In this document: positions 41,309 to 48,837 of the stretch, piece after piece | How positions within the stretch are numbered: the stretch's first letter is position 1 | How the letters are laid out: each line of letters begins with the position of its first letter | Origin: an uncultured Clostridia bacterium | GTDB lineage: Bacteria; Bacillota; Clostridia; Christensenellales; Borkfalkiaceae | Reading direction: 5' to 3' | Length of the DNA: 64,000 bases | Assembly: GCA_947624215.1 (NCBI GenBank) | Contig: CANQJJ010000002.1 | Span: 28,860-92,859, forward strand | Program-made: the position numbers and the translations under genes | Notes under the pieces: model-generated | Databases searched by the model: none | The model's input: the letters and a program-made list of their open reading frames with translations, nothing else | Told to the model about the DNA's origin: nothing

Positions 41309-42134
41309 GTTTCTCCTCCTCGATGGCCTGCAAAATGGCGGGGATCTGCTGTTTCGCCTCCTCATATCCCGCATGGAACATAGCGTCCATGGATGTGACG
41401 GAGATGTCCGTAGCGCTGAACTCTTTGAGCGCAGGCCGCAACATAACATTTGCGGAGGCATAGCCGCGGGAACGGCAATCCTCGGTGTATTTTACAGGCG
41501 TGAACATCTCGACGGCGGCCCCCCAGAGGCGGGCGAGGCGGCCCTTCTCCTCTGTTTTGATAAAGGCGGCAAGGTCGATGCCGACGACAAAGTCCGCGCC
41601 GAGTTCCCTGCATGCATCGGCGGGAACGGCGTTGGTAAAGGCGCCGTCATAATACTTCGCGCCGCCGATCTCCACCCCGCGGAAAAAGGGAGGGATGGCC
41701 GCGGAGGCCGTCAGGGCATGCGCGAGATTCCCCTCTTTGACGGCACGGCCGGTATTCGTCTTACCGTCCGTGATCCATGCCGCAAAGGGCTTCGGAAGCG
41801 TCGTAAAATCCCCGTCGAGATATTGTCTCAGAAAGTCCTCCGCAAAGCCCAAGTCCGCGAGAGGACGCAAATTTTTCGCGAATTCCTTTCGGTTCAGCCC
41901 CTCTACGACGCCGACCATATCCGAAGAGGAATATCCCTTGGCATAGAGCGCGCCGACGATGGCGCCGATGCTCGCGCCCGTCACGACGGAGAACGAGATG
42001 CCCGCCTCCTCAAAGGCTTTCAGCGCGCCGAGATGCGCCATTCCCTTGGCGCCTCCGCTGCCGAATGCGATCCCGAGAACGGGCTGCCATTTGCGCCGCG
42101 CAAAGAAATTCTTGATGCGCGAGATCAATCCCAT
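41277..42134 (-). CDS. Patatin-like phospholipase family protein
   Basis: 285 aa. N-terminal amphipathic MGLISRIKNFFARRKW precedes the hydrolase core: oxyanion loop GSGGAKGMAHLGAL, nucleophile in TGASIGAIVG (GxSxG), and the Asp of the dyad in KYYDGAFTNAVP. RssA/YchK-like bacterial patatin, different from the YlbK-type copy at 20626-21399. Its 3' end overlaps the ComEC-like gene by 32 bases. Substrate unknown. Confidence 0.9.
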   Translation of the reverse strand: MGLISRIKNFFARRKWQPVLGIAFGSGGAKGMAHLGALKAFEEAGISFSVVTGASIGAIVGALYAKGYSSSDMVGVVEGLNRKEFAKNLRPLADLGFAEDFLRQYLDGDFTTLPKPFAAWITDGKTNTGRAVKEGNLAHALTASAAIPPFFRGVEIGGAKYYDGAFTNAVPADACRELGADFVVGIDLAAFIKTEEKGRLARLWGAAVEMFTPVKYTEDCRSRGYASANVMLRPALKEFSATDISVTSMDAMFHAGYEEAKQQIPAILQAIEEEKRAHKKASHRR

Positions 42135-42160
42135 AAGTGAGCTCCTTATATGTCCTGCGT

Positions 42161-42994
42161 TCAGATGTCGAGCGTCATGCCGTCATAGGCGGCGATGACC
42201 CCGTATTCCCGCTCTGCCCGCGCAAGAAGTTCCTCGCCGGGGGCGCTGTTGTGAGAAAAGTGCGTGATGACGCGCACGGTATGGCCGTCGAGCAGACCGA
42301 TACGGGAGAGCTTTTCCATCGTCCTCGCATCCTCGTCGAGCCCCATATGGCGCGCCGTCTTCTCCGTCGTTCCGTAGAGAAACGTGCAGTCGAGCGTGAC
42401 GAGATCGCAGGCGGGTCCCCCGACGGAAGAGAGAAACCGCACGGCCTCCTCCGTCAGCCCTCCCGTGTCCGTGAGGTGCAGAACGCGCTTGCCTGCCTTC
42501 TCAAAGAGAAAGAGGAGAGGCTCCCGCGAAGAGTGCTTGGCGGGCAACGTCCATACCTTCCACTCATCAAAGGTAATTTCCTCGAATGCGCCGATTTTAT
42601 GCAGTTTGATGGCCGAGCCGATCTCGGGGCGCATCTCCCGTGCCGTGCCCTCCGCGTAGACCTCGAGGACCTCTTCGTTGCCGAAGATGTGGAGCTCCTT
42701 CTCTGTGATCTCGTGCGCGTATTTGTATCCGCGCAAAATAAGATCCTGCGCATAGAAATGGTCCATGTGCGCATGGGTCACGAAGAGGTAGCGGATCGCC
42801 GAAAGGTCGGCCCCGAACCGCATCGCATGGGCAAACGCGTCGGGCGGGTAATCAATGGAGAGTTCCCCGCCGAGAAGCACCTGCGAGCGCGTACGGATAT
42901 ATCCGCGCCGTTTCGCCTCCCTGCAAAAAGCACAGTTGCAAAAGCATGCGGGGATCCCCTCCGCCGCACTCGTCCCAAGGTATTGAACGCGCAT
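42161..42994 (-). CDS. MBL-fold metallohydrolase (PhnP/ElaC-like)
   Basis: 277 aa from MRVQYLGTSAAEGIPACFCNC; AGGAG lies five bases upstream. An N-terminal Cys cluster (CFCNCAFCREAKRRG) resembles the structural zinc site of PhnP. The active-site motif FVTHAHMDHFYAQDL is HxHxDH, with further ligands in VLHLTDTGGL and VRVITHFSHN. PhnP cleaves cyclic ribosyl phosphates, but no phn genes are here, so a related phosphodiesterase role is the safe call. 26 bases before the patatin gene, 8 after dtd. Confidence 0.87.
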   Translation of the reverse strand: MRVQYLGTSAAEGIPACFCNCAFCREAKRRGYIRTRSQVLLGGELSIDYPPDAFAHAMRFGADLSAIRYLFVTHAHMDHFYAQDLILRGYKYAHEITEKELHIFGNEEVLEVYAEGTAREMRPEIGSAIKLHKIGAFEEITFDEWKVWTLPAKHSSREPLLFLFEKAGKRVLHLTDTGGLTEEAVRFLSSVGGPACDLVTLDCTFLYGTTEKTARHMGLDEDARTMEKLSRIGLLDGHTVRVITHFSHNSAPGEELLARAEREYGVIAAYDGMTLDI

Positions 42995-43002
42995 AGACAC
43001 TC

Positions 43003-43440
43003 CTAAATCTCGTAGATGATGGTGACGGGGCCCGCGTTGACCTGTTCGATGCGCATGTCCGCACCGAATACGCCCTTCTTCACGGGGACGCCGCAGGCAG
43101 AGAGAAACCGGGCGGTATCTTCATAGAGCTCTTCCGCACGGGCAGGCAACTCCGCGGACGTGAAACTCGGACGGTTCCCCCGCGTGCAGTCGCCATAGAG
43201 CGTGAATTGCGAAACGAGAAGGATTTCGCCGCCGACATCGAGGACGGATCTGTTCATCTTGCCCGCTTCGTCCTCGAAGACGCGCAGGTTCGCGAGCTTC
43301 GCGGCACACTTTTTCGCCATATCCACGGTGTCCCCCGCCCCGACGCCCAAAAAAACGACAAGCCCGTATCCGATTCCGGAGACGGGCACATCGCCAACTG
43401 AAAGCGCCGCACGGAGCACACGCTGTGCGACAAATTTCAT
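43003..43440 (-). CDS. dtd: D-aminoacyl-tRNA deacylase Dtd
   Basis: Removes D-amino acids (and Gly from tRNA-Ala) from mischarged tRNA. 145 aa from MKFVAQRVLRAALSVG. Hallmarks: SQFTLYGDCTRGNRPSFTSA (SQFTLxG with catalytic Thr region) and the cross-subunit Gly-cisPro-type NAGPVTII at the end. Four bases after efp. Confidence 0.96.
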   Translation of the reverse strand: MKFVAQRVLRAALSVGDVPVSGIGYGLVVFLGVGAGDTVDMAKKCAAKLANLRVFEDEAGKMNRSVLDVGGEILLVSQFTLYGDCTRGNRPSFTSAELPARAEELYEDTARFLSACGVPVKKGVFGADMRIEQVNAGPVTIIYEI

Positions 43441-43444
43441 AATG

Positions 43445-44008
43445 TCAGACTCTCGACATGTACTCGCCCGTACGGGTGTCGATGCGGATCGTATCGCCCT
43501 CTTCGACGAACATGGGGACCTGGAAGACGGCGCCCGTCTCCACTTTGGCCGCCTTAGTGACGTTGGTCGCCGTATTGCCCTTGACGCCGGGCTCTGCCTC
43601 GATGACCTTGAGCTCGACGAAATTCTCGGGCTCGACGGAGAACGCGTTGCCATAGAGGAAACGCACGGTGACGATGTCGTTCTCACGGATATATTTGAGA
43701 GCGTCTTCGACCTGCGAGAAGTTGAGGGGCGTGAGGTTGAACTCGTCGTCCATGAAGTAGTAGAACTCGCCGTCGTTGTAGGAATAGGTCATCTTTCTCG
43801 TCTCGACCTGCGCCGTCTCGAGCTTGGTCGTGGGGTTGAAGGTCTCATCGGAGAGGACCTGCCCCGTGACGACGTTTTTGAGCGTCGTGCGGACAAATGC
43901 CGCGCCCTTGCCCGGCTTGACGTGCTGGAATTCGGTGACGGTGTAGACGCCGCTCTTGTATTCGAACGTCGTGCCCTTGCGGATATCGCCTGCCATGATC
44001 TGTGCCAT
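43445..44008 (-). CDS. efp: Translation elongation factor P
   Basis: Relieves ribosome stalling at polyproline. 187 aa with three beta-barrels. The loop that contacts the P-site tRNA is [13 protein letters not shown] near residues 29-41, with the Lys at the modified position. No efp-modifying gene (epmA/B, earP, ymfI) is recognised in the window. C-terminal [21 protein letters not shown] is the family signature. Follows pepQ by 42 bases, the common Bacillota pairing. Confidence 0.97.
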   Translation of the reverse strand: MAQIMAGDIRKGTTFEYKSGVYTVTEFQHVKPGKGAAFVRTTLKNVVTGQVLSDETFNPTTKLETAQVETRKMTYSYNDGEFYYFMDDEFNLTPLNFSQVEDALKYIRENDIVTVRFLYGNAFSVEPENFVELKVIEAEPGVKGNTATNVTKAAKVETGAVFQVPMFVEEGDTIRIDTRTGEYMSRV

Positions 44009-44050
44009 AATTTATATTCTCCTTAAATAATTCGCTTTCTATCGGTGTTG

Positions 44051-45106
44051 TTAAAGAATGAGCGCCTTGCGGCTTGTCCTCGTCATAAAGGAGACTGCCC
44101 TGCCGCCCTTCATACAGAGACTGTCTTCGATGCGTACCCCGAGCTTGCCTGCGATATAGACCCCGGGCTCGTCGGAAAAGACCATCCCGTCTTCCAAGGC
44201 CTCTTCCCCTCTCGGCGAGAGAACGGGGTACTCGTGGATCTGAAGCCCGATGCCGTGGCCCAGAGAGTGTGTGAAATACTCCGCCAAGCCCTTTTCGCGC
44301 AAATAGTCGCGGGCGATCGCGTCGGCGGCCTTTCCCGTCATGCCCGCCGCAGTCTTCTCCTTGACGAGCTCATGCGCCGTGAGGACGATCTCATGGATCT
44401 TTTTGAACTCCTCATGCTTGCCGTCGTCTCCGAAGAGGAAGGTGCGGGTGATGTCCGAACAGTATCCCTCATACTTACAGCCGAAGTCGATGAGGATGGG
44501 ATCGCCGAATTTCAGCGTCCGTTCCCCCGTCTCGTGATGAGGTACGCTGGCGTTCTCCCCGAAGGCGACGATGGTGTCGAAAGAAGTCCCGCTCGCGCCG
44601 AGTTGCCGCATCCTGTATTCGAGAAGGGCGGCGACTTCCCGCTCTTGCATCCCCTCTCGGATCTCGGGAAGGAGGGCGTTGAACGCGTCCTCGGCGATCG
44701 TGCAAGCCGTCTGGATGAGGGAGAGCTCCCGCTCCGTCTTGATGAGCATGGCGCGCTTGAAGGCGGGCATGCAGTCCACCGTCTCATGGCCGTCTTTTTC
44801 ATAGAGACGGAGCGCGGAGACGCTCACAAAGGGATAGGGAACGCCGAGCGTGTGATAGGGTTTGGCGGCTTCGAGCGCCTCGCGGTATCCCCCCTCGACG
44901 ACTTCGACCGCACTGCCCCTGAGCGCTTTCTCCGCCGCTTCAAAGTAGCGAAGGTCGGCAAAAAAGATGCACCTTTCGGCAGTTAGAAGAACGTAGCCGT
45001 CCGTCGAATAGAAGCCCGTCAGGTATCTGCGGAGGAAATCGCACTCCACAAAGACGGCGTCTGCCCCCGTCTCCGTGAAGAGTTTGTGTAGCTTTTCGGG
45101 AAACAT
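44051..45106 (-). CDS. pepQ: Xaa-Pro aminopeptidase/dipeptidase (M24 family)
   Basis: Metallopeptidase cutting after Xaa-Pro. 351 aa from MFPEKLHKLFTETGADAVF. Creatinase-like N-domain, then the pita-bread catalytic domain with metal ligands in DFGCKYEGYCSDITRT (two Asp), SLGHGIGLQIHEYPVL (His), VFSDEPGVYI (Glu) and LGVRIEDSL (Glu). The start codon lies only six bases after a TATAAT -10 box, so the mRNA should begin at or within a base of the ATG (leaderless). It heads a very long operon through efp, dtd and the aro genes. Confidence 0.93.
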   Translation of the reverse strand: MFPEKLHKLFTETGADAVFVECDFLRRYLTGFYSTDGYVLLTAERCIFFADLRYFEAAEKALRGSAVEVVEGGYREALEAAKPYHTLGVPYPFVSVSALRLYEKDGHETVDCMPAFKRAMLIKTERELSLIQTACTIAEDAFNALLPEIREGMQEREVAALLEYRMRQLGASGTSFDTIVAFGENASVPHHETGERTLKFGDPILIDFGCKYEGYCSDITRTFLFGDDGKHEEFKKIHEIVLTAHELVKEKTAAGMTGKAADAIARDYLREKGLAEYFTHSLGHGIGLQIHEYPVLSPRGEEALEDGMVFSDEPGVYIAGKLGVRIEDSLCMKGGRAVSFMTRTSRKALIL

Positions 45107-45112
45107 GGGAAT

Positions 45113-45141
45113 ATTATACCAAATCTGCACACATAAGTCAA
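45113..45141 (-). promoter_or_regulatory. Sigma-A promoter giving a leaderless pepQ-efp-aro transcript
   Basis: Minus strand TTGACT, 17-base spacer, TATAAT; six bases then lead to the pepQ ATG, leaving no room for a ribosome site. Confidence 0.85.
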
Positions 45142-45179
45142 CGATTTTTTCAAAAAAGACGGCAAAAAAGAACAGGGAG

Positions 45180-45395
45180 CTATTCGCGGCCTACAAGGTC
45201 ATCCAGCGAGACATCAAAAAAATCGGCAAGCGTGATAAGTTGCCGGATAGACGGCTCACTGTATCCCGTCTCCCAATGCGACACCGTTTTCAAGGTCGTA
45301 TCGAGCACTTCGGCAAGTTCACGCTGCCCTATCCCCTTTGCTGTACGCAATAATTTCAGATTGGCCGGAAAGCCGTTTTCTTCTTGTATACCCAT
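45180..45395 (-). CDS. Small XRE-family HTH transcriptional regulator
   Basis: 71 aa, essentially a single Cro/CI-type helix-turn-helix domain: NLKLLRTAKGIGQRELAEVLDTTLKTVSHWETGYSEPSIRQLITLADFFDVSLDDLVGRE. The TLKTVSHWETG segment is the recognition helix. The start ATG has no good ribosome site and lies close to the divergent promoter at 45429-45457, whose spacer contains a TCTCA-N5-TGAGA inverted repeat, so autoregulation is plausible. Targets are unknown. Confidence 0.88.
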   Translation of the reverse strand: MGIQEENGFPANLKLLRTAKGIGQRELAEVLDTTLKTVSHWETGYSEPSIRQLITLADFFDVSLDDLVGRE

Positions 45396-45428
45396 AAAAA
45401 ATAATTTATCAAAATTTGAGAATTTTAC

Positions 45429-45457
45429 TTGACAGTCTCAGATTTTGAGAATATAAT
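45429..45457 (+). promoter_or_regulatory. Divergent sigma-A promoter with an inverted-repeat operator in the spacer
   Basis: + strand TTGACA, 17 bases, TATAAT (full consensus). The spacer contains TCTCA-GATTT-TGAGA (45436-45450); another TTTGAGAA lies about 20 bases upstream and TGTGAGA overlaps the region just downstream. Likely XRE-protein target. Confidence 0.7.
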
Positions 45458-45499
45458 GTGAGATACAGGTACAATTGAAATCAAACAAAGAAGGTCTTT

Positions 45500-45581
45500 A
45501 TGATCTATTGCCCGAATTGCCACACGGCCCACCCGGTATCCCGCCCAACAGCAACCGTATGGTTATCCTGTCCAAATTTAA
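45500..45581 (+). pseudogene. Remnant of a zinc-ribbon protein gene
   Basis: After an AAGAAGG site the frame begins MIYCPNCHTAHP, the usual start of small zinc-ribbon proteins. One base later in phase the sequence reads YPAQQQPYGYPVQI then stop, the Gln/Pro/Tyr-rich linker often found in such proteins. An indel plus internal deletion would explain both. Read without a shift it gives a 45-codon peptide ending at 45637 that resembles nothing. It lies under the consensus promoter next to the XRE regulator. Confidence 0.5.
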
Positions 45582-45710
45582 ATCGCATTGAACTCCTTTT
45601 TGCATGCTCCCATCTCTGCGGTCGTCTACGATTATAAAACATATTCAAAATTTTTGATATAGAAATTTTATTATTTAATATCTTGTAGAATAAGAATCAA
45701 AAATACCCCT

Positions 45711-45738
45711 TGCAAAAATTTAACAAATATGTTATAAT
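45711..45738 (+). promoter_or_regulatory. Sigma-A promoter of the PI-PLC-like gene, with leaderless geometry
   Basis: TTGCAA, 16-base spacer, TATAAT, then six bases to a GTG at 45745. This is the same -10-to-start distance as in pepQ. Confidence 0.7.
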
Positions 45739-45744
45739 AAATTC

Positions 45745-45784
45745 GTGGAAGGACGGATCAAAAAGTGGAAGGACGGATCAAAAA
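45745..45784 (+). repeat. Perfect 20-bp tandem duplication carrying a start codon
   Basis: GTGGAAGGACGGATCAAAAA occurs twice in direct succession. Each copy supplies a GTG. Only the second is in frame with the PI-PLC-like protein; the first opens a frame that stops after 29 codons. Confidence 0.9.
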
Positions 45785-46907
45785 AAGGACCAAGATCATT
45801 CTCTGCATCGCGGGCACACTGCTGCTCGCTTTGAGCATTGCGCTCTCGATCATTTGCAACAGTCTCGCCCTGTGTGCGGGCAAGATCAGCGATGACGGCG
45901 CGTATACGTCCGTGATGTCGGATATCGAGGGGATCTCCGACGCCGATCCGCGCGTGGTCGATTTAGCCATGCTCGGCTCACACGATGCGAATACTTACAA
46001 CCTGACAAAATATAAGGGACTAAGCGGAGAGGTCAATGAGAACGCGACGGTCCTTTACCAAAGCGTTTGGGGGCTCTCATACCGATACACCAAGACGCAG
46101 GTTTCGACCATTTACGACCAGCTCGTGCAGGGCGTGAGATACCTGCACATCAAGGGCTCCTATCAAAACGGGGAATGGTACGGAAGCCACTCCGTCATCG
46201 ACGGACCCATGGATACCTACATCCGGGACGCCATCAAGTTCTTGCAGAAGGCTCCGGGGGAGATCGTCGTGCTCCAGGTGCAGCTCATGTACGGGGAAGG
46301 GACTACGATATCGGGATTTTTATCCACCCTGTTCGGCATCGTATACGGCGGGCAGACGTTGAAAGATTTCGTCCCCTACGAAAATATCCCGCTCGGCGAG
46401 CTCAGATACAATGCCGTGACGAAGAACGGCACACAGGGCGGCGCGGTCGTGGTACTCACCGGCGACTATAAAAAGAACTCCTTATTCGCAGACCTCGAAC
46501 AAAGCGAATACGAGGGAAAGTGTTACGGAAAGCCCGGCTGCATCAGCGCCGCTTGGTACAACCGGATGGATTCCTCGGCTTTGGCAGAGGCCGTCGACAA
46601 ACAAAGCGAGCGCATCCAAGAAAGTTACACGAAATACAGCGACGGCTTCCGCGTCATGCAGCTCAACACCACGCCGACGATGCAGGACCCCATCGATACG
46701 GCGGCCGCATGGTCGCTCGTATGCAAGGCCAAAAATCACAATTCGGAAATGATCGAAAAGCCCAAGTTTGACGATTGGATGAAGGTGATGCCCGTGGTCC
46801 TGTGCGATTTCTCCACTTCGGCAAACGATGACTTCAACAAGAAGATCAACGAAAAGATCATGGCCTACAACCAAGGCTTGGCCGCTGAGATGAACCTCCG
46901 CACATAA
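45765..46907 (+). CDS. PI-PLC X-domain-like protein with N-terminal membrane anchor
   Basis: 380 aa from GTG. A basic N-terminus (VEGRIKKRTK) and one hydrophobic helix (about 10-35, IILCIAGTLLLALSIALSIIC) indicate secretion or membrane anchoring. The TIM-barrel core resembles phosphatidylinositol-specific phospholipase C: first His region LAMLGSHDANTYNL near residue 68, LVQGVRYLHIKG, then YGSHSVIDGPMDTYIRDAIKFL and EIVVLQVQ. The Asp-x-Arg usual in the second motif is His-x-Lys here, so catalysis is uncertain. Single gene, ended by the bidirectional terminator at 46961-46993. Confidence 0.78.
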   Translation: MEGRIKKRTKIILCIAGTLLLALSIALSIICNSLALCAGKISDDGAYTSVMSDIEGISDADPRVVDLAMLGSHDANTYNLTKYKGLSGEVNENATVLYQSVWGLSYRYTKTQVSTIYDQLVQGVRYLHIKGSYQNGEWYGSHSVIDGPMDTYIRDAIKFLQKAPGEIVVLQVQLMYGEGTTISGFLSTLFGIVYGGQTLKDFVPYENIPLGELRYNAVTKNGTQGGAVVVLTGDYKKNSLFADLEQSEYEGKCYGKPGCISAAWYNRMDSSALAEAVDKQSERIQESYTKYSDGFRVMQLNTTPTMQDPIDTAAAWSLVCKAKNHNSEMIEKPKFDDWMKVMPVVLCDFSTSANDDFNKKINEKIMAYNQGLAAEMNLRT

Positions 46908-46960
46908 GAGTTATCCACAAAAGATTGCCAAGCTCCCCTGCCCGATGATACTTATAAACA

Positions 46961-46993
46961 AAAACATCCCCTTCACGGCGAACGGGATGTTTT
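46961..46993. terminator. Bidirectional terminator between the PI-PLC-like gene and nfo
   Basis: Stem AAAACATCCC / GGGATGTTTT with a 13-base loop; A-rich on one side and T-rich on the other, so it serves both convergent genes. Confidence 0.88.
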
Positions 46994-47021
46994 TTGATGT
47001 CTTTGGAAGAAGTTTTTACCC

Positions 47022-47873
47022 CTAATTTCCAAGTTGCAGATATATCTTTTTCATCGCGATGGCGTCGTCGGTCTGCGTACCTGCGGACTCAGAGACGATA
47101 TAGGGCTCGAGTTTGAGCTCCCGAAGGACCTCTGCGAGCGGCCCGAACTCGGGACCGAAGACGGTATCGGCGAAGGTGAGATGTTTGAGCTCCCCCTTCG
47201 CGCCATATTGGATCTTGGAAAAATGGACGTGGAAATTCTTCATGCGCTCGTAGCCGAGCTCAGAGATCATGTATTCAAGCCGCTCGCGGTAATCCGCGGC
47301 CGTTTTCAGGCTCCCCTGCTCGCGGGCGTTCACATGGCCGAAATCGACGCACGGCGTGAAGACGGGGTCTACCTTGCAGAAGGTCACGATCTCCTCGATT
47401 GTTCCGATCTGCGCGATCTTCCCCATCGTCTCGGGGCAATAGATGAGATCCTGCAACTCGTTGAGATAGATGTAGTCGCGCAATGTTTTGAGGCGGTCGA
47501 GGGTACGATCCACGGCAACGGAGCGCGCGTCCTTCCCCTGCGTGGCGGGGTGAAAGACGAGGCGGCGCCCCCCCATTTCGCGGAGCATGCGGGCGCTGTC
47601 CAAGACGTAACCGTAAGACTTTGCCGCCATCTCATCGTCGGGATTGGCGAAATTGATAAAGTATGGCGCGTGGACGGAGATCTCGACGCCCTCCTTTTCA
47701 AAGGCCGCGCGGATGGACGCCGCCTTCTTCTCCGTCATGTGGACGCCGCGGCCGAAGGAATATTCAAAGCAATCGAGCCCGTTTTCTCTGACAAAATACG
47801 CGGCCTCTTCGGTGTGTTCATAGCCCTCGGCATAGAAGCGTTCCGAATTGCCGCTCGGTCCGAATTTGATCAT
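47022..47873 (-). CDS. nfo: Endonuclease IV-like apurinic/apyrimidinic endonuclease (TIM barrel, AP endonuclease family 2)
   Basis: 283 aa from MIKFGPSGNSERFYAEG; AAAGGAG lies eight bases upstream. Zinc-dependent cleavage of abasic sites in base excision repair is the family role. Ligand-bearing segments: ISVHAPYFINFANPDDEM, RRLVFHPATQGKD, YCPETMGKIAQIGTIEEI, TPCVDFGHVNARE, NFHVHFSKIQYG and LEPYIVSES. The pattern fits EndoIV-like sugar-isomerase-fold proteins; confidence in the exact nuclease role is slightly lower than in the fold. It follows ribF by 43 bases. Confidence 0.88.
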   Translation of the reverse strand: MIKFGPSGNSERFYAEGYEHTEEAAYFVRENGLDCFEYSFGRGVHMTEKKAASIRAAFEKEGVEISVHAPYFINFANPDDEMAAKSYGYVLDSARMLREMGGRRLVFHPATQGKDARSVAVDRTLDRLKTLRDYIYLNELQDLIYCPETMGKIAQIGTIEEIVTFCKVDPVFTPCVDFGHVNAREQGSLKTAADYRERLEYMISELGYERMKNFHVHFSKIQYGAKGELKHLTFADTVFGPEFGPLAEVLRELKLEPYIVSESAGTQTDDAIAMKKIYLQLGN

Positions 47874-47916
47874 AACATTTCTCCTTTCTGAACATCTTAT
47901 CGCAGACATGGGTGCC

Positions 47917-48837
47917 TCATTTTCTGTCTACAATGCTCCTGCGGAGCCGTTCGATATCTTCTTGCAATTGCAGTTTCAGTGCATCGGCGTCGGCGAATTT
48001 TAAGATGCCGCGATAAAATTCCACGGGATAGACGCGCACGGTCGCGCCATAGAGATCGCCTGAAAAACCGTCGAGATAGGCCTCGATCTTGCGCTCCTCA
48101 ACGCCGAAGGTCGGCCGCGCACCGATGTTGACGATGGTCGGAAAATCCCCCGCGGGAGTTGCGCAGAGTCCGCCGTAGACGCCGTCGGGAGGGAGCATTT
48201 TCTCCGCGGAAACAGAGAGATTAAGCGTGGGAAACCCGTACGTCCTCCCAACTTGTCTGCCGTGCTCGACGGTCCCCTGCACGAAATAGGCGCTGCCATA
48301 GAGATCCTGTGTTTCGAGACAGGCATTGAGCAGGGAAAGCTCGCCATCGGAAAGGTATTTTTTGCAAGCAGAAGCGGAGATCTTCTGCACGCATCCCCCC
48401 TCCGTCTCCGCACGCACGGGGGCGGAACAGAGGATGGGAACTACTTCGACGGGGCAGGGCGCGAGTTGTTTTAAGAGGGCGGGCGTGCCGCATGCCCCCT
48501 TCCCGAAGCGAAAATCCTCGCCGCAGATTACTTTTTTGACTGCGACGTCCGAAAAAAGCGTACGCAAAAAGTCTTCCGCGGGGGTAGACATGACCTCATC
48601 CGTAAACGGGATCTCATAGACAAACGCCGCGCCCGCACGCGCGAAGAGAAATTCCCGCTCGGAACGCGTGAAGAGCATCTTGCCCTTGCCGCCGAGAAGC
48701 GTCGTGATGCCGATGGGAAGCCCCGCGCTCGCCGCCCTCCAGAGCAGCGCGCGGTGGCCGAGGTGCAGGCCGTCGAAGCCCCCCATCACGAGCACGCACG
48801 GCGAGGAAAACTTTTCGCCGTATCCGAGCGTCAGCAT
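47917..48837 (-). CDS. ribF: Bifunctional riboflavin kinase / FMN adenylyltransferase
   Basis: Makes FMN and FAD. 306 aa. The N-terminal adenylyltransferase domain has MGGFDGLHLGHRALLWRA (HxGH-type motif) and VICGEDFRFGKGACG. The C-terminal kinase domain has GTVEHGRQVGRTYGFPTLNLSV, DGVYGG, IVNIGARPTFG and the catalytic Glu in KIEAYLDGFSGDLYG. The start overlaps the truB end by 7 bases; truB-ribF is standard in Bacillota. Confidence 0.95.
   Translation of the reverse strand: MLTLGYGEKFSSPCVLVMGGFDGLHLGHRALLWRAASAGLPIGITTLLGGKGKMLFTRSEREFLFARAGAAFVYEIPFTDEVMSTPAEDFLRTLFSDVAVKKVICGEDFRFGKGACGTPALLKQLAPCPVEVVPILCSAPVRAETEGGCVQKISASACKKYLSDGELSLLNACLETQDLYGSAYFVQGTVEHGRQVGRTYGFPTLNLSVSAEKMLPPDGVYGGLCATPAGDFPTIVNIGARPTFGVEERKIEAYLDGFSGDLYGATVRVYPVEFYRGILKFADADALKLQLQEDIERLRRSIVDRK

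Larger units (their letters stand above)
45396..45764. other. 369-base AT-rich region between XRE gene and PI-PLC-like gene
   Basis: Holds the divergent promoter with its likely operator, a zinc-ribbon gene remnant, a stretch (45640-45710) of very AT-rich sequence in which I see nothing, and then the promoter and first duplication copy of the next gene. Base composition differs strongly from the rest of the window. Confidence 0.6.

Noticed and set aside
45500..45637. A functional 45-codon zinc-ribbon peptide
   Set aside because: Only the first dozen residues resemble a family; the rest is better explained by a phase shift, as the alternative frame reads like a typical linker.
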